This document shows positions 5,840 to 12,850 of a stretch of DNA of 17,522 bases, in pieces; position 1 is the stretch's first letter, and each line of letters opens with the position of its first letter. Made by a program: the position numbers and the translations under genes. Below the pieces are notes generated by a model. It worked only from the letters and a program-made list of their open reading frames with translations, searched no databases and had not been told where the DNA came from. Source of the stretch: Acidiferrobacteraceae bacterium (GTDB lineage: Bacteria > Pseudomonadota > Gammaproteobacteria > Acidiferrobacterales > Acidiferrobacteraceae); assembly GCA_027343725.1 (NCBI GenBank), contig DAHWKH010000115.1, positions 1 to 17,522 on the forward strand, written 5' to 3'.

Positions 5840-7210
5840 ATGAGGGGGGCGCTCGCGCTCATCCTCGTGCTCGCGGTGGGCGCGGGCTTGGGCGCGCATG
5901 CCGCCCCCTTGACCCCGGGGGCGCGGCTTGCGCTCCTGGGCGAGGGTTCGGTGCCGGCATGCGCGGCCTGTCATGGGCCGCGGGGACAGGGGCGGCGGCA
6001 CTTCGCTTACCCGAAACTCGCGGGGCTGGGTGTTGCGTATGTGCGCACGGCCCTGCGCGCGTTCGCGGACGGCCAGCGGCTGAACGGGATCATGACGCCG
6101 ATTGCGCGCGCACTCACGAGCGCGCAGAAGGCGGCGGTCGCGCGCTACTACGCGCGGTTTCGTCCCCGACCGCCCCACGTCCCGCCCACCCTCGATCGCG
6201 TGGCGTGGGCCGCGGGCGAGGCCTTGTATCAGCACGGCGACCTCGCCGACAAACTGGTCGCCTGCGCGCGCTGCCATGGGCGCCGAGGGCGGGGACTCGC
6301 GGCCCGCTTCCCGTGGATTGCCGGCCAGCGCGCGGCCTACCTGAAAGAGCAGCTGCGCGCGTTCCGGGCCGGTGCCCGGCACGGCTTGACGCTCGGATTG
6401 ATGCGGGCCGCGGCGCGGCCCTTGACCGGCCACCAGATCGAGGAGATCGCGCTCTACGTGAGTACGCTCGGCGCGCGCCCCGCGGTCTTGGCGCCGCCGC
6501 CCCGCGCGCGCGTCATGCGACTGCAGCAAGCCGGCTTCCTGCCGCCGCGACGCGCCGCCGTGCCCGTGAGCCTGTTCGGAGTGGCGGTCTTGCATGGCCG
6601 GGCGCTCTTCGATCACACCCGCCGTTACGCCTCGGATGACGTGGGCAACCGCCTCTCGTGCGGCGATTGCCACCTGGGCGAGGGGCGCGCGGCGAACGAG
6701 GCGCCCCTGTGGGCCGCGGCGGTGCTGTTTCCGCGTCTTTACGATGGACACATCACGACGCTCGCCGGGCGCATCCAGGCGGCCTTCGTCGACAGCGAGA
6801 ACGGCCGGCCGCCGCCGCTTGGAAGCCCTGTCATGACCGACCTTCTCGCGTATGCGCGCTGGATGAGCCGCGGGGCGCCGGTCGGCGCGCACATGGCCGG
6901 GCGCGGTTATCCGGCCCTCCCGCGGCCGGCTCGGGCCCCGAACCGCGCGCGCGGGGCGCGGCTCTACGGACAGCGCTGTGCCGTGTGTCACGGGTCGTCC
7001 GGACAGGGCGTGCGGGTCGCCGGGCGCCAGGTGTTTCCCCCGGTCTGGGGGCCGGCGAGTTTCGGCGCGCGCTCGCAGCTTGCGCGTACCGCGATGCTGG
7101 CCGCGTTCCTGGAGGCGGCCATGCCCTATGGCGAACCCGAGACCCTGGCGCCCAAGGACGCCTACGATCTGGCGGCGTTTTTGCTCCATGAACCCCGGCC
7201 GGGCGCATGA
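5840..7210 (+). CDS. Tetraheme c-type cytochrome, TsdB-TsdA-like fusion
   Basis: 456 aa. Residues 1-21 form a signal peptide (MRGALALILV... ending AHA), so it acts in the periplasm. Four CxxCH heme sites: CAACH (41-45), CARCH (142-146), CGDCH (274-278) and CAVCH (380-384). The first two lie in cytochrome c553-like domains with candidate Met ligands M85 and M188, resembling TsdB. The C-terminal half resembles thiosulfate dehydrogenase TsdA: VGNRLSCGDCHL, RGAPVGAHMAGRGY, VFPPVWGPASF and AAMPYG (M428, candidate ligand of the fourth heme). TsdA oxidises thiosulfate to tetrathionate and TsdB accepts electrons; natural TsdBA fusions are known. Oddity: TsdA enzymes carry a Cys ligand in an R-I/V-x-x-C-F motif, whereas this protein reads RIQAAF, placing Ala315 there. 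It may therefore be an altered or inactive paralogue. The start is ATG 5840 just after GTGAGG. It is followed by an ATGA overlap and the DUF2905 gene. Confidence 0.85.
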   Translation: MRGALALILVLAVGAGLGAHAAPLTPGARLALLGEGSVPACAACHGPRGQGRRHFAYPKLAGLGVAYVRTALRAFADGQRLNGIMTPIARALTSAQKAAVARYYARFRPRPPHVPPTLDRVAWAAGEALYQHGDLADKLVACARCHGRRGRGLAARFPWIAGQRAAYLKEQLRAFRAGARHGLTLGLMRAAARPLTGHQIEEIALYVSTLGARPAVLAPPPRARVMRLQQAGFLPPRRAAVPVSLFGVAVLHGRALFDHTRRYASDDVGNRLSCGDCHLGEGRAANEAPLWAAAVLFPRLYDGHITTLAGRIQAAFVDSENGRPPPLGSPVMTDLLAYARWMSRGAPVGAHMAGRGYPALPRPARAPNRARGARLYGQRCAVCHGSSGQGVRVAGRQVFPPVWGPASFGARSQLARTAMLAAFLEAAMPYGEPETLAPKDAYDLAAFLLHEPRPGA

Positions 7211-7277
7211 CGGGACGACGGCCTTTGCGGGAGCGCGTGGGCGCGACTTGCCCGTTGCGGGATCGGGGGGCGTGAGC

Positions 7278-7478
7278 GTGGGTCGCGATCTCGTGATCCT
7301 CGGCATCGGCCTTGTGGTGGTCGGGCTTTTCTGGAAGACGATCGCGCGCTTTCCTTGGGGGCGCCTGCCGGGGGATTTCGTGGTGCGCATCGGTGACATG
7401 CGCCTCCACGTGTGGCTTGCGACCTCGCTGCTTGTGAGCCTTGTCGTGAGCCTCATCGCGTGGCTGATGCACCGATAG
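7278..7478 (+). CDS. DUF2905-family small membrane protein
   Basis: 66 aa from GTG 7278, selected because a run of G (7265-7270) lies 7 nt upstream and the resulting length fits the family. GTG 7272 and ATG 7188 are in-frame alternatives. It has two hydrophobic segments (DLVILGIGLVVVGLFW and LATSLLVSLVVSLIAWLM) joined by a short loop containing RLPGDFVVRIGDMRLHV, the diagnostic stretch of DUF2905. By family knowledge these are two-helix inner membrane proteins of unknown function. It follows the cytochrome gene by 67 bp and overlaps the start of the glycerate kinase gene, so it is part of the same transcript. Confidence 0.75.
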   Translation: MGRDLVILGIGLVVVGLFWKTIARFPWGRLPGDFVVRIGDMRLHVWLATSLLVSLVVSLIAWLMHR

Positions 7479-8545
7479 TCATCGCCCCCAACGCCTTCAA
7501 GGGCACCCTGTCGCCGCTCGCCGCCGCCGAGGCGATGGCGAGCGGCGCGCGCCGCGTGTCCCGGCGCCCGCTAATTCTGCGCCCGCTGCCGGACGGTGGC
7601 GACGGCACGCTCGATGTGGTGTTGGCGGTGCGCAAGGGAACACGCGTGTCGGCGGTCGTGACCGGGGCCTGCGGGGACGCGGTCATGGCCTCCTACGGGC
7701 TGTTCGCCACCCCCCGGGGGCCTCTGGCCGTGATCGAGTCGGCCGAGGTCCTGGGGCTATGGCGGGGCGCGCCCTGCCCTTTGGCCGCGCGCACGAGCTT
7801 CGGTCTTGGGGAACTCATGCGCCACGCCCTCGATCACGGCGCGCGCAGTCTCTCGGTCGCCTTGGGCGGCACGGCCACGTGCGACGCCGGTGTCGGGTGT
7901 CTTACGGCTTTGGCTGCGCGTTTCCCGGGTCACCCGGATCCCCGCGGCGGCGATCTGGCGGATTTGCGGGCGGTGGATGTCCAGGGTCTCGATCGGCGCC
8001 TGTCCGCGACGCGCATCGTGGGGCTCGCGGATGTCATGAATCCGCTCCTGGGGCCGGGCGGGGCCTTGCGGTTCGCCCTTCAAAAGGGCGCCCGGGCGGA
8101 GGACCTCGCGGGGCTCGCGGCCGGTCTTGCGCACGCCGCCGACGTGCTCGAGACCGGGTTCGGGGCGGCGGTGCGGATGCGCCCCGGGAGCGGCGCCGCC
8201 GGCGGCCTCGGTTTTGCGCTCGCACTCCTCGGCGCGCGCCTCACGAGCGGGGCGCGCACGATTGCGCGCCTGATCGGTCTGCCGGCCGCGATCGCGCGCG
8301 CAAGCCTCGTCGTGACAGGCGAAGGCGCGTGCGATGACCAGACGCTCGCCGGCAAGGGCCCGGGCGTGGTCGCGGAGATCGCCCGCCGTCACAGCTGTCC
8401 GGCGATCGCCGTGTGCGGGCGCATCGAGCCCTCGTTCGGCGCATCGATCGCGGGATTCGTGGATTGTGTCCCGGTCGTGCCGGGATTGTCGCCCGCCGAG
8501 GGCGTCGCCCAAGCCACCGCTGCGGCCCTCGCCGCCTTCCGCTGA
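7460..8545 (+). CDS. glxK: Glycerate kinase (GlxK/GarK family)
   Basis: 361 aa if started at GTG 7460, which overlaps the previous gene by 19 bp; this gives VADAPIVIAPNAFKG, the usual N-terminus of this family. The frame is open further upstream, but that would lie wholly inside the DUF2905 gene. Family motifs in order: PNAFKGTLSP near residue 10, PLPDGGDGTLDVV near 42, ALGGTATCDAGVG near 135, GSGAAGGLGFAL near 243 and VTGEGACDDQTLAGKGPGVVA near 287. These enzymes phosphorylate D-glycerate with ATP, usually to 2-phosphoglycerate, feeding glycolate or glyoxylate products into central metabolism. It is cytoplasmic. The length is slightly below the usual about 380 aa. It is the last gene of the rightward run; no terminator is obvious after its stop. 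Confidence 0.9.
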   Translation: MADAPIVIAPNAFKGTLSPLAAAEAMASGARRVSRRPLILRPLPDGGDGTLDVVLAVRKGTRVSAVVTGACGDAVMASYGLFATPRGPLAVIESAEVLGLWRGAPCPLAARTSFGLGELMRHALDHGARSLSVALGGTATCDAGVGCLTALAARFPGHPDPRGGDLADLRAVDVQGLDRRLSATRIVGLADVMNPLLGPGGALRFALQKGARAEDLAGLAAGLAHAADVLETGFGAAVRMRPGSGAAGGLGFALALLGARLTSGARTIARLIGLPAAIARASLVVTGEGACDDQTLAGKGPGVVAEIARRHSCPAIAVCGRIEPSFGASIAGFVDCVPVVPGLSPAEGVAQATAAALAAFR

Positions 8546-8578
8546 ACGGACGAGCCTGGTCTTTCGATGGTGATCGGC

Positions 8579-8584
8579 TACACT
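8579..8584 (+). promoter_or_regulatory. Possible -10 box upstream of pilU
   Basis: TACACT in the 121-bp gap before pilU matches the -10 consensus at four of six positions; the facing -35 (CTGGTC, 8556-8561, 17 nt away) is poor. A pilU-specific promoter somewhere in this gap is expected because the preceding gene is unrelated. Confidence 0.2.
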
Positions 8585-8666
8585 CGCATGGAGGGGCGTG
8601 CATCGGGTCCCACCCGTGCGCTGTCCGCTCCCTGAATGACGCTCCGCCCCGCGAACGAGAGGTGCC

Positions 8667-9848
8667 ATGACATCGGAACAAGCGAGCCAGACCCTCAACG
8701 GTCTGTTGAAATTCATGTTGAACAAAAAGGCATCGGATCTCTTCCTGTCGGTCGACTTTCCGCCCGCGATCAAACTCGACGGCAAGATGACCCCGGCCGG
8801 CCAGCAGCGGCTGACGCCCGAGCACACCAAGGCCTTCGCCTACGCGATCATGAACGACAAGCAGCGTCACGAGTTCGAGACCGAGAAGGAGTGCAACTTC
8901 GCGATCAGCCCGCCCGGGATCGGGCGCTTTCGGGTCAATGTGTTCGTGCAACAGGGGCACACGGGGATCGTGTTGCGCACCATTACCAGCAAGATCCCGA
9001 CCTTCGACGATCTGAGCCTGCCGAACGTCTTGCGCGACGTGAGTCTCACCAAGCGCGGGCTCGTGATCCTCGTGGGCGGCACGGGTTCGGGGAAGTCGAC
9101 GTCGCTCGCGGCGATGATCGATTACCGCAACGAGAAGTCGCACGGGCACATCATCACGATCGAGGACCCCGTCGAATACGTCCATAAGCACAAGAATTGC
9201 CTGATCACCCATCGCGAGGTCGGGGCCGATACGCACAATTGGTTCGCGGCCCTCAAGAACACCTTGCGTCAGGCGCCGGATGTGATTCTGATCGGGGAGA
9301 TCCGCGACCGCGACACCATGGAATACGCGATCGCCTTCGCCGAGACCGGGCACCTCTGCATGGCGACCCTGCATGCCAACAGCGCCAATCAGGCCCTGGA
9401 TCGGATCGTGAATTTCTTTCCTGAAGAGCGCCGCAACCAGCTCCTCATGGACTTGTCGCTCAATGCGCGCGCGATCGTCTCGCAGCGCCTCATTCCGCGC
9501 AAGGACGGGCAGGGGCGGGTGGCGGCCATCGAGATCCTCCTCAATACGCCGCTTGTCGCCGATTTGATCTTCAAGGGCGAGGCCCATTCCCTGAAGGAGG
9601 CCATGGCCAAATCGCGCGAGCAGGGGATGCAGACCTTCGATCAGGCCCTGTTCGATCTTTACGAGCAGGGTGTCATCAGTTACGAGGACGCGTTGCGCAA
9701 CGCCGATTCCGTGAACGAACTGAGGCTCGCGATCAAGCTGCGCGGCAAGAGCGCGCCCCCGGCGCAGACCGCCACCACGTTCACGGTGGCGGGCGACGAG
9801 GCCTCCGAGGCGTCCGAGTCCCCGGAGGCGTCACCCGGTCCGGCTTAG
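8667..9848 (+). CDS. pilU: Type IV pilus retraction-associated ATPase PilU
   Basis: 393 aa, ATG preceded by GAGAGG (8657-8662). A PilT-type secretion ATPase: N-terminal domain (residues 1-110) beginning NGLLKFMLNKKASDLFLSVD, then Walker A GGTGSGKST (137-145), the Asp box around TIEDPVEYVH (164-173), Walker B VILIGEIRD (206-214) and the His box AETGHLCMATLHANS (225-239). The wording SDLFLSVDFPP, the absence of the AIRLVP-type PilT ending and the acidic C-terminal extension (ending SEASESPEASPGPA) point to PilU rather than PilT. PilU is a hexameric cytoplasmic ATPase at the pilus base that assists PilT in retraction and twitching. No pilT is present in the window. The last 30 residues are Ala/Ser/Glu-rich and probably disordered. 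Its stop overlaps the stop of the leftward CBS gene by 3 bp. Confidence 0.92.
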   Translation: MTSEQASQTLNGLLKFMLNKKASDLFLSVDFPPAIKLDGKMTPAGQQRLTPEHTKAFAYAIMNDKQRHEFETEKECNFAISPPGIGRFRVNVFVQQGHTGIVLRTITSKIPTFDDLSLPNVLRDVSLTKRGLVILVGGTGSGKSTSLAAMIDYRNEKSHGHIITIEDPVEYVHKHKNCLITHREVGADTHNWFAALKNTLRQAPDVILIGEIRDRDTMEYAIAFAETGHLCMATLHANSANQALDRIVNFFPEERRNQLLMDLSLNARAIVSQRLIPRKDGQGRVAAIEILLNTPLVADLIFKGEAHSLKEAMAKSREQGMQTFDQALFDLYEQGVISYEDALRNADSVNELRLAIKLRGKSAPPAQTATTFTVAGDEASEASESPEASPGPA

Positions 9849-10345
9849 GGGGCCGCCGCCTCCTGGGTCTCGTCCACGCTCACGCCCTCGCGGCCGAACT
9901 CGCGGTCGAAGGTCTCCTTGAAGATCGCCTTGTGGACGTCGCCGATGCTCAGGATCCCGACCAGGCGGCCCTGATCGGCGACCGGGATGCGGCGGATCTT
10001 GTGGGCGAACATGACCGACACCGCGCGCAGGATCGGGTCGTCCGGTCCGACGGTGAAGACCCGGCGGCTCATGAGGGCCTCGACGTGCTGATTGAGGACG
10101 TCGCGGTACTCGGCCTCCAATTCCTCGAACAACGGCGTCTGGGCGAGACGCAAGGCCTCATCGACCTTCGGGTACATCGCCTTCAGGACGTCCTTCTCCG
10201 ATATCACGCCGACGATCCCTCCGTCGTCGTCGACGACCGGCAGGCCGCTGATGCGATGAAAGCACATCAGAATGGCCACATCGCGGATCTTGGTGTCGCG
10301 GTGCGCCGTGCGCACGTTCCGGGTCATGACATCTTTGACTAGCAT
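9845..10345 (-). CDS. CBS-domain protein
   Basis: 166 aa from the ATG at 10345, chosen over the ATG at 10366 because GGAGAG precedes it by a few bases. It consists of a tandem CBS pair: the first covers about residues 1-58 (MLVKDVMTRNVRTAH...ISGLPVVDDDGGIVGVISEKDVLKA), the second about 87-142 (VEALMSRRVFTVGPDDP...RRIPVADQGRLVGILSIGDVHKA), with a charged linker between them. CBS pairs bind adenine nucleotides and act as regulatory sensors; no effector domain is attached. It is cytoplasmic. It lies 41 bp downstream of the fructosamine kinase family gene on the same strand, so the two are probably cotranscribed. It converges with pilU with overlapping stops and no separating terminator. Confidence 0.88.
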   Translation of the reverse strand: MLVKDVMTRNVRTAHRDTKIRDVAILMCFHRISGLPVVDDDGGIVGVISEKDVLKAMYPKVDEALRLAQTPLFEELEAEYRDVLNQHVEALMSRRVFTVGPDDPILRAVSVMFAHKIRRIPVADQGRLVGILSIGDVHKAIFKETFDREFGREGVSVDETQEAAAP

Positions 10346-10386
10346 AAGCTCTCCGTTGCCCGCCATGATCGCATCGGGCGCTGAGA

Positions 10387-11271
10387 TTAGACTCCGATTT
10401 CCGCCAATAACGCGGTCATCATCCGCTCCGCCTGATGAAGGTAGCCGCCCCCCACCAGGTTCAAATGGTTCAGGACATGGTAGAGATTGTAAAGCGTCTT
10501 GCGCACCGAGTAACCCGGCTCGAGAGGCGCGACATCGCGATAGGCCGCGTAGAAGGACGGCGAGAAGCCGCCGAACAACTCGGTCATGGCGAGATCGGCC
10601 TCACGATCTCCATAATACACCGCCGGATCGAAGACAATAGGCCGCCTGTCGTAGGCCGCGCAGTTCCCGGCCCAGAGGTCGCCGTGGAGCAGGCTCGGCT
10701 TGGGCACATGGTCGGTGAGCAACTGCGGGACGGCCTCGGCGACCCGTTGCCCGAGCTCCTGGATCCGACCCTGGTAACCGTTGGCGGCGGCCAGCTGCAG
10801 CTGGAAGCGGAGCCTGCGGTCGCGCCAGAACGTCGCCCAATCGGCGTGCGGGGCATTGAGCTGCGGGTTGGTGCCGATGGTGTTGTCGCGATACCACCCG
10901 AAGTAAGGTGAGTGGCGCTCGTGGAGCAACGCGAGGGCATGCCCGAGCTCGGCATCGAGGGCCTCGGTGCGCGCCGCGAGTTCCAGGTAGTCGAAGATCA
11001 GGTACGAGATCTGTTCGGTGGCGCCCCAGCAGATCGGGCGGGGGACCTGCACCGTGAGGGTGTTCGCGATCTCGTGGAGGCCGAGGGCCTCGGCGCGGAA
11101 CATCTCGAGGTGGTCGGGCCGGTTGTGTTTGACGAAGTACGACCGGTCATCGTCTGTGAGGACCGTCACCGGATTGACGCCCGTCGTCCCCTGTTCGCGC
11201 ACCGTCCGGGCCATGAAGGGCCGGCCGGTGACCTGCGAGATTTGTTGGGCTATCGGTTCCCAGCTAACCAT
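10387..11271 (-). CDS. Fructosamine kinase family protein
   Basis: 294 aa from the ATG at 11271, which has AGGGGAG a few bases upstream; the frame is open to 11427 but that extension is Arg-rich and lacks a start signal. Length fits bacterial fructosamine-3-kinase relatives (about 290 aa). Recognised features: candidate ATP-binding Lys48 in YFVKHN, the catalytic HGDLWAGN (196-203), the metal-binding FDPAVYYGDREADLAM (214-229) and ELFGGF. Family members phosphorylate ketosamines on glycated protein or free amino acids, which triggers removal of the sugar and repairs glycation. Cytoplasmic. A candidate promoter with an extended -10 lies 105-120 bp upstream. The CBS gene follows 41 bp downstream. 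The exact substrate is not deducible. Confidence 0.87.
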   Translation of the reverse strand: MVSWEPIAQQISQVTGRPFMARTVREQGTTGVNPVTVLTDDDRSYFVKHNRPDHLEMFRAEALGLHEIANTLTVQVPRPICWGATEQISYLIFDYLELAARTEALDAELGHALALLHERHSPYFGWYRDNTIGTNPQLNAPHADWATFWRDRRLRFQLQLAAANGYQGRIQELGQRVAEAVPQLLTDHVPKPSLLHGDLWAGNCAAYDRRPIVFDPAVYYGDREADLAMTELFGGFSPSFYAAYRDVAPLEPGYSVRKTLYNLYHVLNHLNLVGGGYLHQAERMMTALLAEIGV

Positions 11272-11382
11272 GACTCCCCTGTGGTTCGGCCGGCCCCAGT
11301 CGCCGCCGGCCTTGAGCGTCTCAGCCGAGCGCCTCCTGGCGCCCGATTCGATTCCCGGCCGATGGGACAACCGGTCCCGGGT

Positions 11383-11391
11383 ATTGTACCA
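11383..11391 (-). promoter_or_regulatory. Candidate extended -10 promoter for the fructosamine kinase gene
   Basis: Read leftward, TGGTACAAT contains TACAAT (five of six consensus positions) with TG at the extended -10 position. Transcription would start near 11376 and leave a leader of about 105 nt before the ATG at 11271. No good -35 is found at 17 nt, which extended -10 promoters tolerate. Confidence 0.35.
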
Positions 11392-11572
11392 AGGGGCGTG
11401 GGATCCGGTACCACAAAAGAGAGGCATCGTGCCGGCGTCATACGGAACAGGGCCTTGGACGTGCCCCCGGAGCGCGCCGCTCTATCGGATGGCTGTCTCG
11501 GCCGGGGTCTGGGGAGCGCTGCGTCTGTCGCGGCGAGGGCCGTGGGGGTGAGCGGGGTGTCTTCGGAAGACG

Positions 11573-11597
11573 GAAGGGGCGGTTTCCCCGCCCCTTC
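11573..11597 (-). terminator. Terminator-like hairpin after the HU-family gene
   Basis: GAAGGGGCGG (11573-11582) pairs perfectly with CCGCCCCTTC (11588-11597) around a 5-nt loop, starting 10 bp beyond the HU stop. On the leftward strand it is followed by CGTCTTCC, only weakly U-rich, so efficiency is uncertain. Confidence 0.6.
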
Positions 11598-11606
11598 GCC
11601 ACGTCC

Positions 11607-11945
11607 TCAGAATATCTCTTTGAGGGTCTTCAGGGGTTGAATCTTGATGACGTTGCGCGCGGGCTTGGCCTTGAAGACCATCTCTTCCTTGGTGAAGGGA
11701 TTGATGCCCTTGCGCTGGCGTGTCGCGGGTTTGCGCACAACCTTGATTTTCATGAGGCCAGCGAGATTGAAAACGCCCGGACCACTTTTGATATCGCGCC
11801 GGATGACGGCCGCGAGTTCATCGAAAACCGCGCCCACGTCTTTGCGTTTGAGGCTGGTTTTATCGGCTAAGTGGGACAGGAGTTCGGACTTCGACATCGG
11901 CTTTTTCGCCGCTTTCTTGCTTGGGGCCTTGGTTTTTGTCGCCAT
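11607..11945 (-). CDS. HU/IHF-family DNA-binding protein
   Basis: 112 aa from the ATG at 11945, chosen because AGGA lies six bases upstream; the ATG at 11951 two codons earlier is possible. Residues 1-20 form a Lys/Ala-rich tail (MATKTKAPSKKAAKKP) reminiscent of histone-like tails, followed by the HU fold: SKSELLSHLADKTSLKRKDVGAVFDELAAVI, then GVFNLAGLMKIKVVRKPATR, then KGINPFTKEEM with the conserved Asn-Pro of the beta arm, then FKAKPARNVIKIQPLKTLKE. HU proteins dimerise, bend DNA and organise the nucleoid. The tailed variant is known in several Proteobacteria and probably adds non-specific DNA contacts. It is monocistronic, divergent from fmdB, with a terminator-like hairpin behind it. Not specific enough to name as hupA, hupB or ihf. 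Confidence 0.88.
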   Translation of the reverse strand: MATKTKAPSKKAAKKPMSKSELLSHLADKTSLKRKDVGAVFDELAAVIRRDIKSGPGVFNLAGLMKIKVVRKPATRQRKGINPFTKEEMVFKAKPARNVIKIQPLKTLKEIF

Positions 11946-12056
11946 GGTCATCCTATGGGGTTGGGAACAACGGGAAGTAACTTAGCATAAAAAACGCTCC
12001 AGGAAAGGGGGTTTTCGGAATTTTCGCCCGCCATGGAGCGGGCTTTGGGTTTCCGC

Positions 12057-12062
12057 TATACT
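12057..12062 (+). promoter_or_regulatory. Possible -10 box for fmdB
   Basis: TATACT (five of six consensus positions) lies 70 bp before the fmdB start in the 186-bp divergent region. The hexamer 17 nt upstream (TGGAGC) is a poor -35. The position fits a promoter for fmdB and possibly the downstream block. Confidence 0.35.
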
Positions 12063-12131
12063 CGCGTCCTTGTTTTTTTCCGGGTCCGTCCCCATGTGAA
12101 GGCGGAAACGACCGGCTTTTGCGAGGTTTCT

Positions 12132-12395
12132 ATGCCAATCTATGAGTACGTGTGTGGGTCCTGCGGCCACGAGGTCGAGGTCATGCAGAAGGTGGGCGAG
12201 GTTTTGCAGGAGTGCCCGGCGTGTCAGGCCCCGGCCCTGAAAAAGCGCATTTCCGCGGCGGGTTTCCAGCTGAAGGGCACGGGCTGGTATGCGACCGATT
12301 TCCGCGGCAAGGATGGCAAAAAGACCGAGGACAAGCCCAAGGAGGAGAGCGCGCCCAAGACCGCCTGCGCGTCCGGCGGGTGCGGTTGCCACTGA
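12132..12395 (+). CDS. FmdB-family zinc ribbon protein
   Basis: 87 aa from ATG 12132, with GAGG (12123-12126) upstream. The start MPIYEYVCGSCGHEVEVMQK is diagnostic of the FmdB family. Cys8, Cys11, Cys28 and Cys31 (CGSC and CPAC) form the expected zinc ribbon. The C-terminal third is charged (KDGKKTEDKPKEES) and ends in a Cys-rich CASGGCGCH. Called a regulatory protein in annotations after the Methylophilus fmdB gene, but its molecular role is not settled. Position upstream of aspS is conserved in Proteobacteria. Here the 455 bp between fmdB and aspS contain no recognisable gene, whereas many relatives have a DUF502 membrane protein gene there. Confidence 0.9.
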   Translation: MPIYEYVCGSCGHEVEVMQKVGEVLQECPACQAPALKKRISAAGFQLKGTGWYATDFRGKDGKKTEDKPKEESAPKTACASGGCGCH

Positions 12396-12850
12396 CGGCG
12401 TCGTTCCGGCCCTCCGAGACAGCGGCTTTCAGGCCCTCTCCCGGGGCTCGCGGCGAAGAGTGTTTGGTGGTGTCGGCGAGGCGGGTCCCGGTCGCCCGTT
12501 TGTGAGCCGGCGGCCCCTGGTCTTCGGTGGGGCGGGGATCACGCAGCGCGTGTGTGCTCGGCGCGAAACGGGGCGCGTTGTGTTGAGGGCGACCCGCGGC
12601 TTTGCCCCGTGAAGGCGGCCCCCAGGGGTCATGCGCGTTTCGCGCTTGGTCGTACCCGATCCCCCGTCCGGATCCGTTCTCATGACGGCGCAACCCGCCG
12701 GGGTGCGTCCGCTCCCAGTCGATGAGGGCTTGCGCCTGATCCGCGCCCTGGGTATGGTCGCAGCCGGCCCGGGCCTGCAAGGGGCGTCCGGTGCGCGTCA
12801 CCGCCCGAGGGCGGCGGCCGGGGACTTTCAGAGATTTCAACAAGGGGATT
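12396..12850. other. 455-bp gap between fmdB and aspS
   Basis: Neither strand carries an ORF with recognisable motifs or a good ribosome binding site; all frames are Arg/Pro/Gly-rich shadows. An exact 10-bp inverted repeat, GCGCGAAACG (12561-12570) and CGTTTCGCGC (12636-12645), could bring the ends of a 65-nt segment together. I see no clear promoter, although one for aspS is expected, and no remnant of DUF502. Confidence 0.45.

Larger units (their letters stand above)
11272..11606. other. 335-bp gap between two leftward genes
   Basis: No convincing ORF on either strand. It holds the candidate leftward promoter at 11383-11391, the terminator-like hairpin at 11573-11597 belonging to the HU-family gene, and a small near-palindrome GTCTTC-G-GAAGAC (11560-11572). 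The long frames across it are Arg-rich and lack family motifs. Confidence 0.5.

Noticed and set aside
12181..12843. 220-codon leftward ORF between fmdB and aspS
   Set aside because: Arg/Pro/Gly-rich, partly antisense to fmdB, with no motif; considered as a DUF502 remnant but has no hydrophobic segments.
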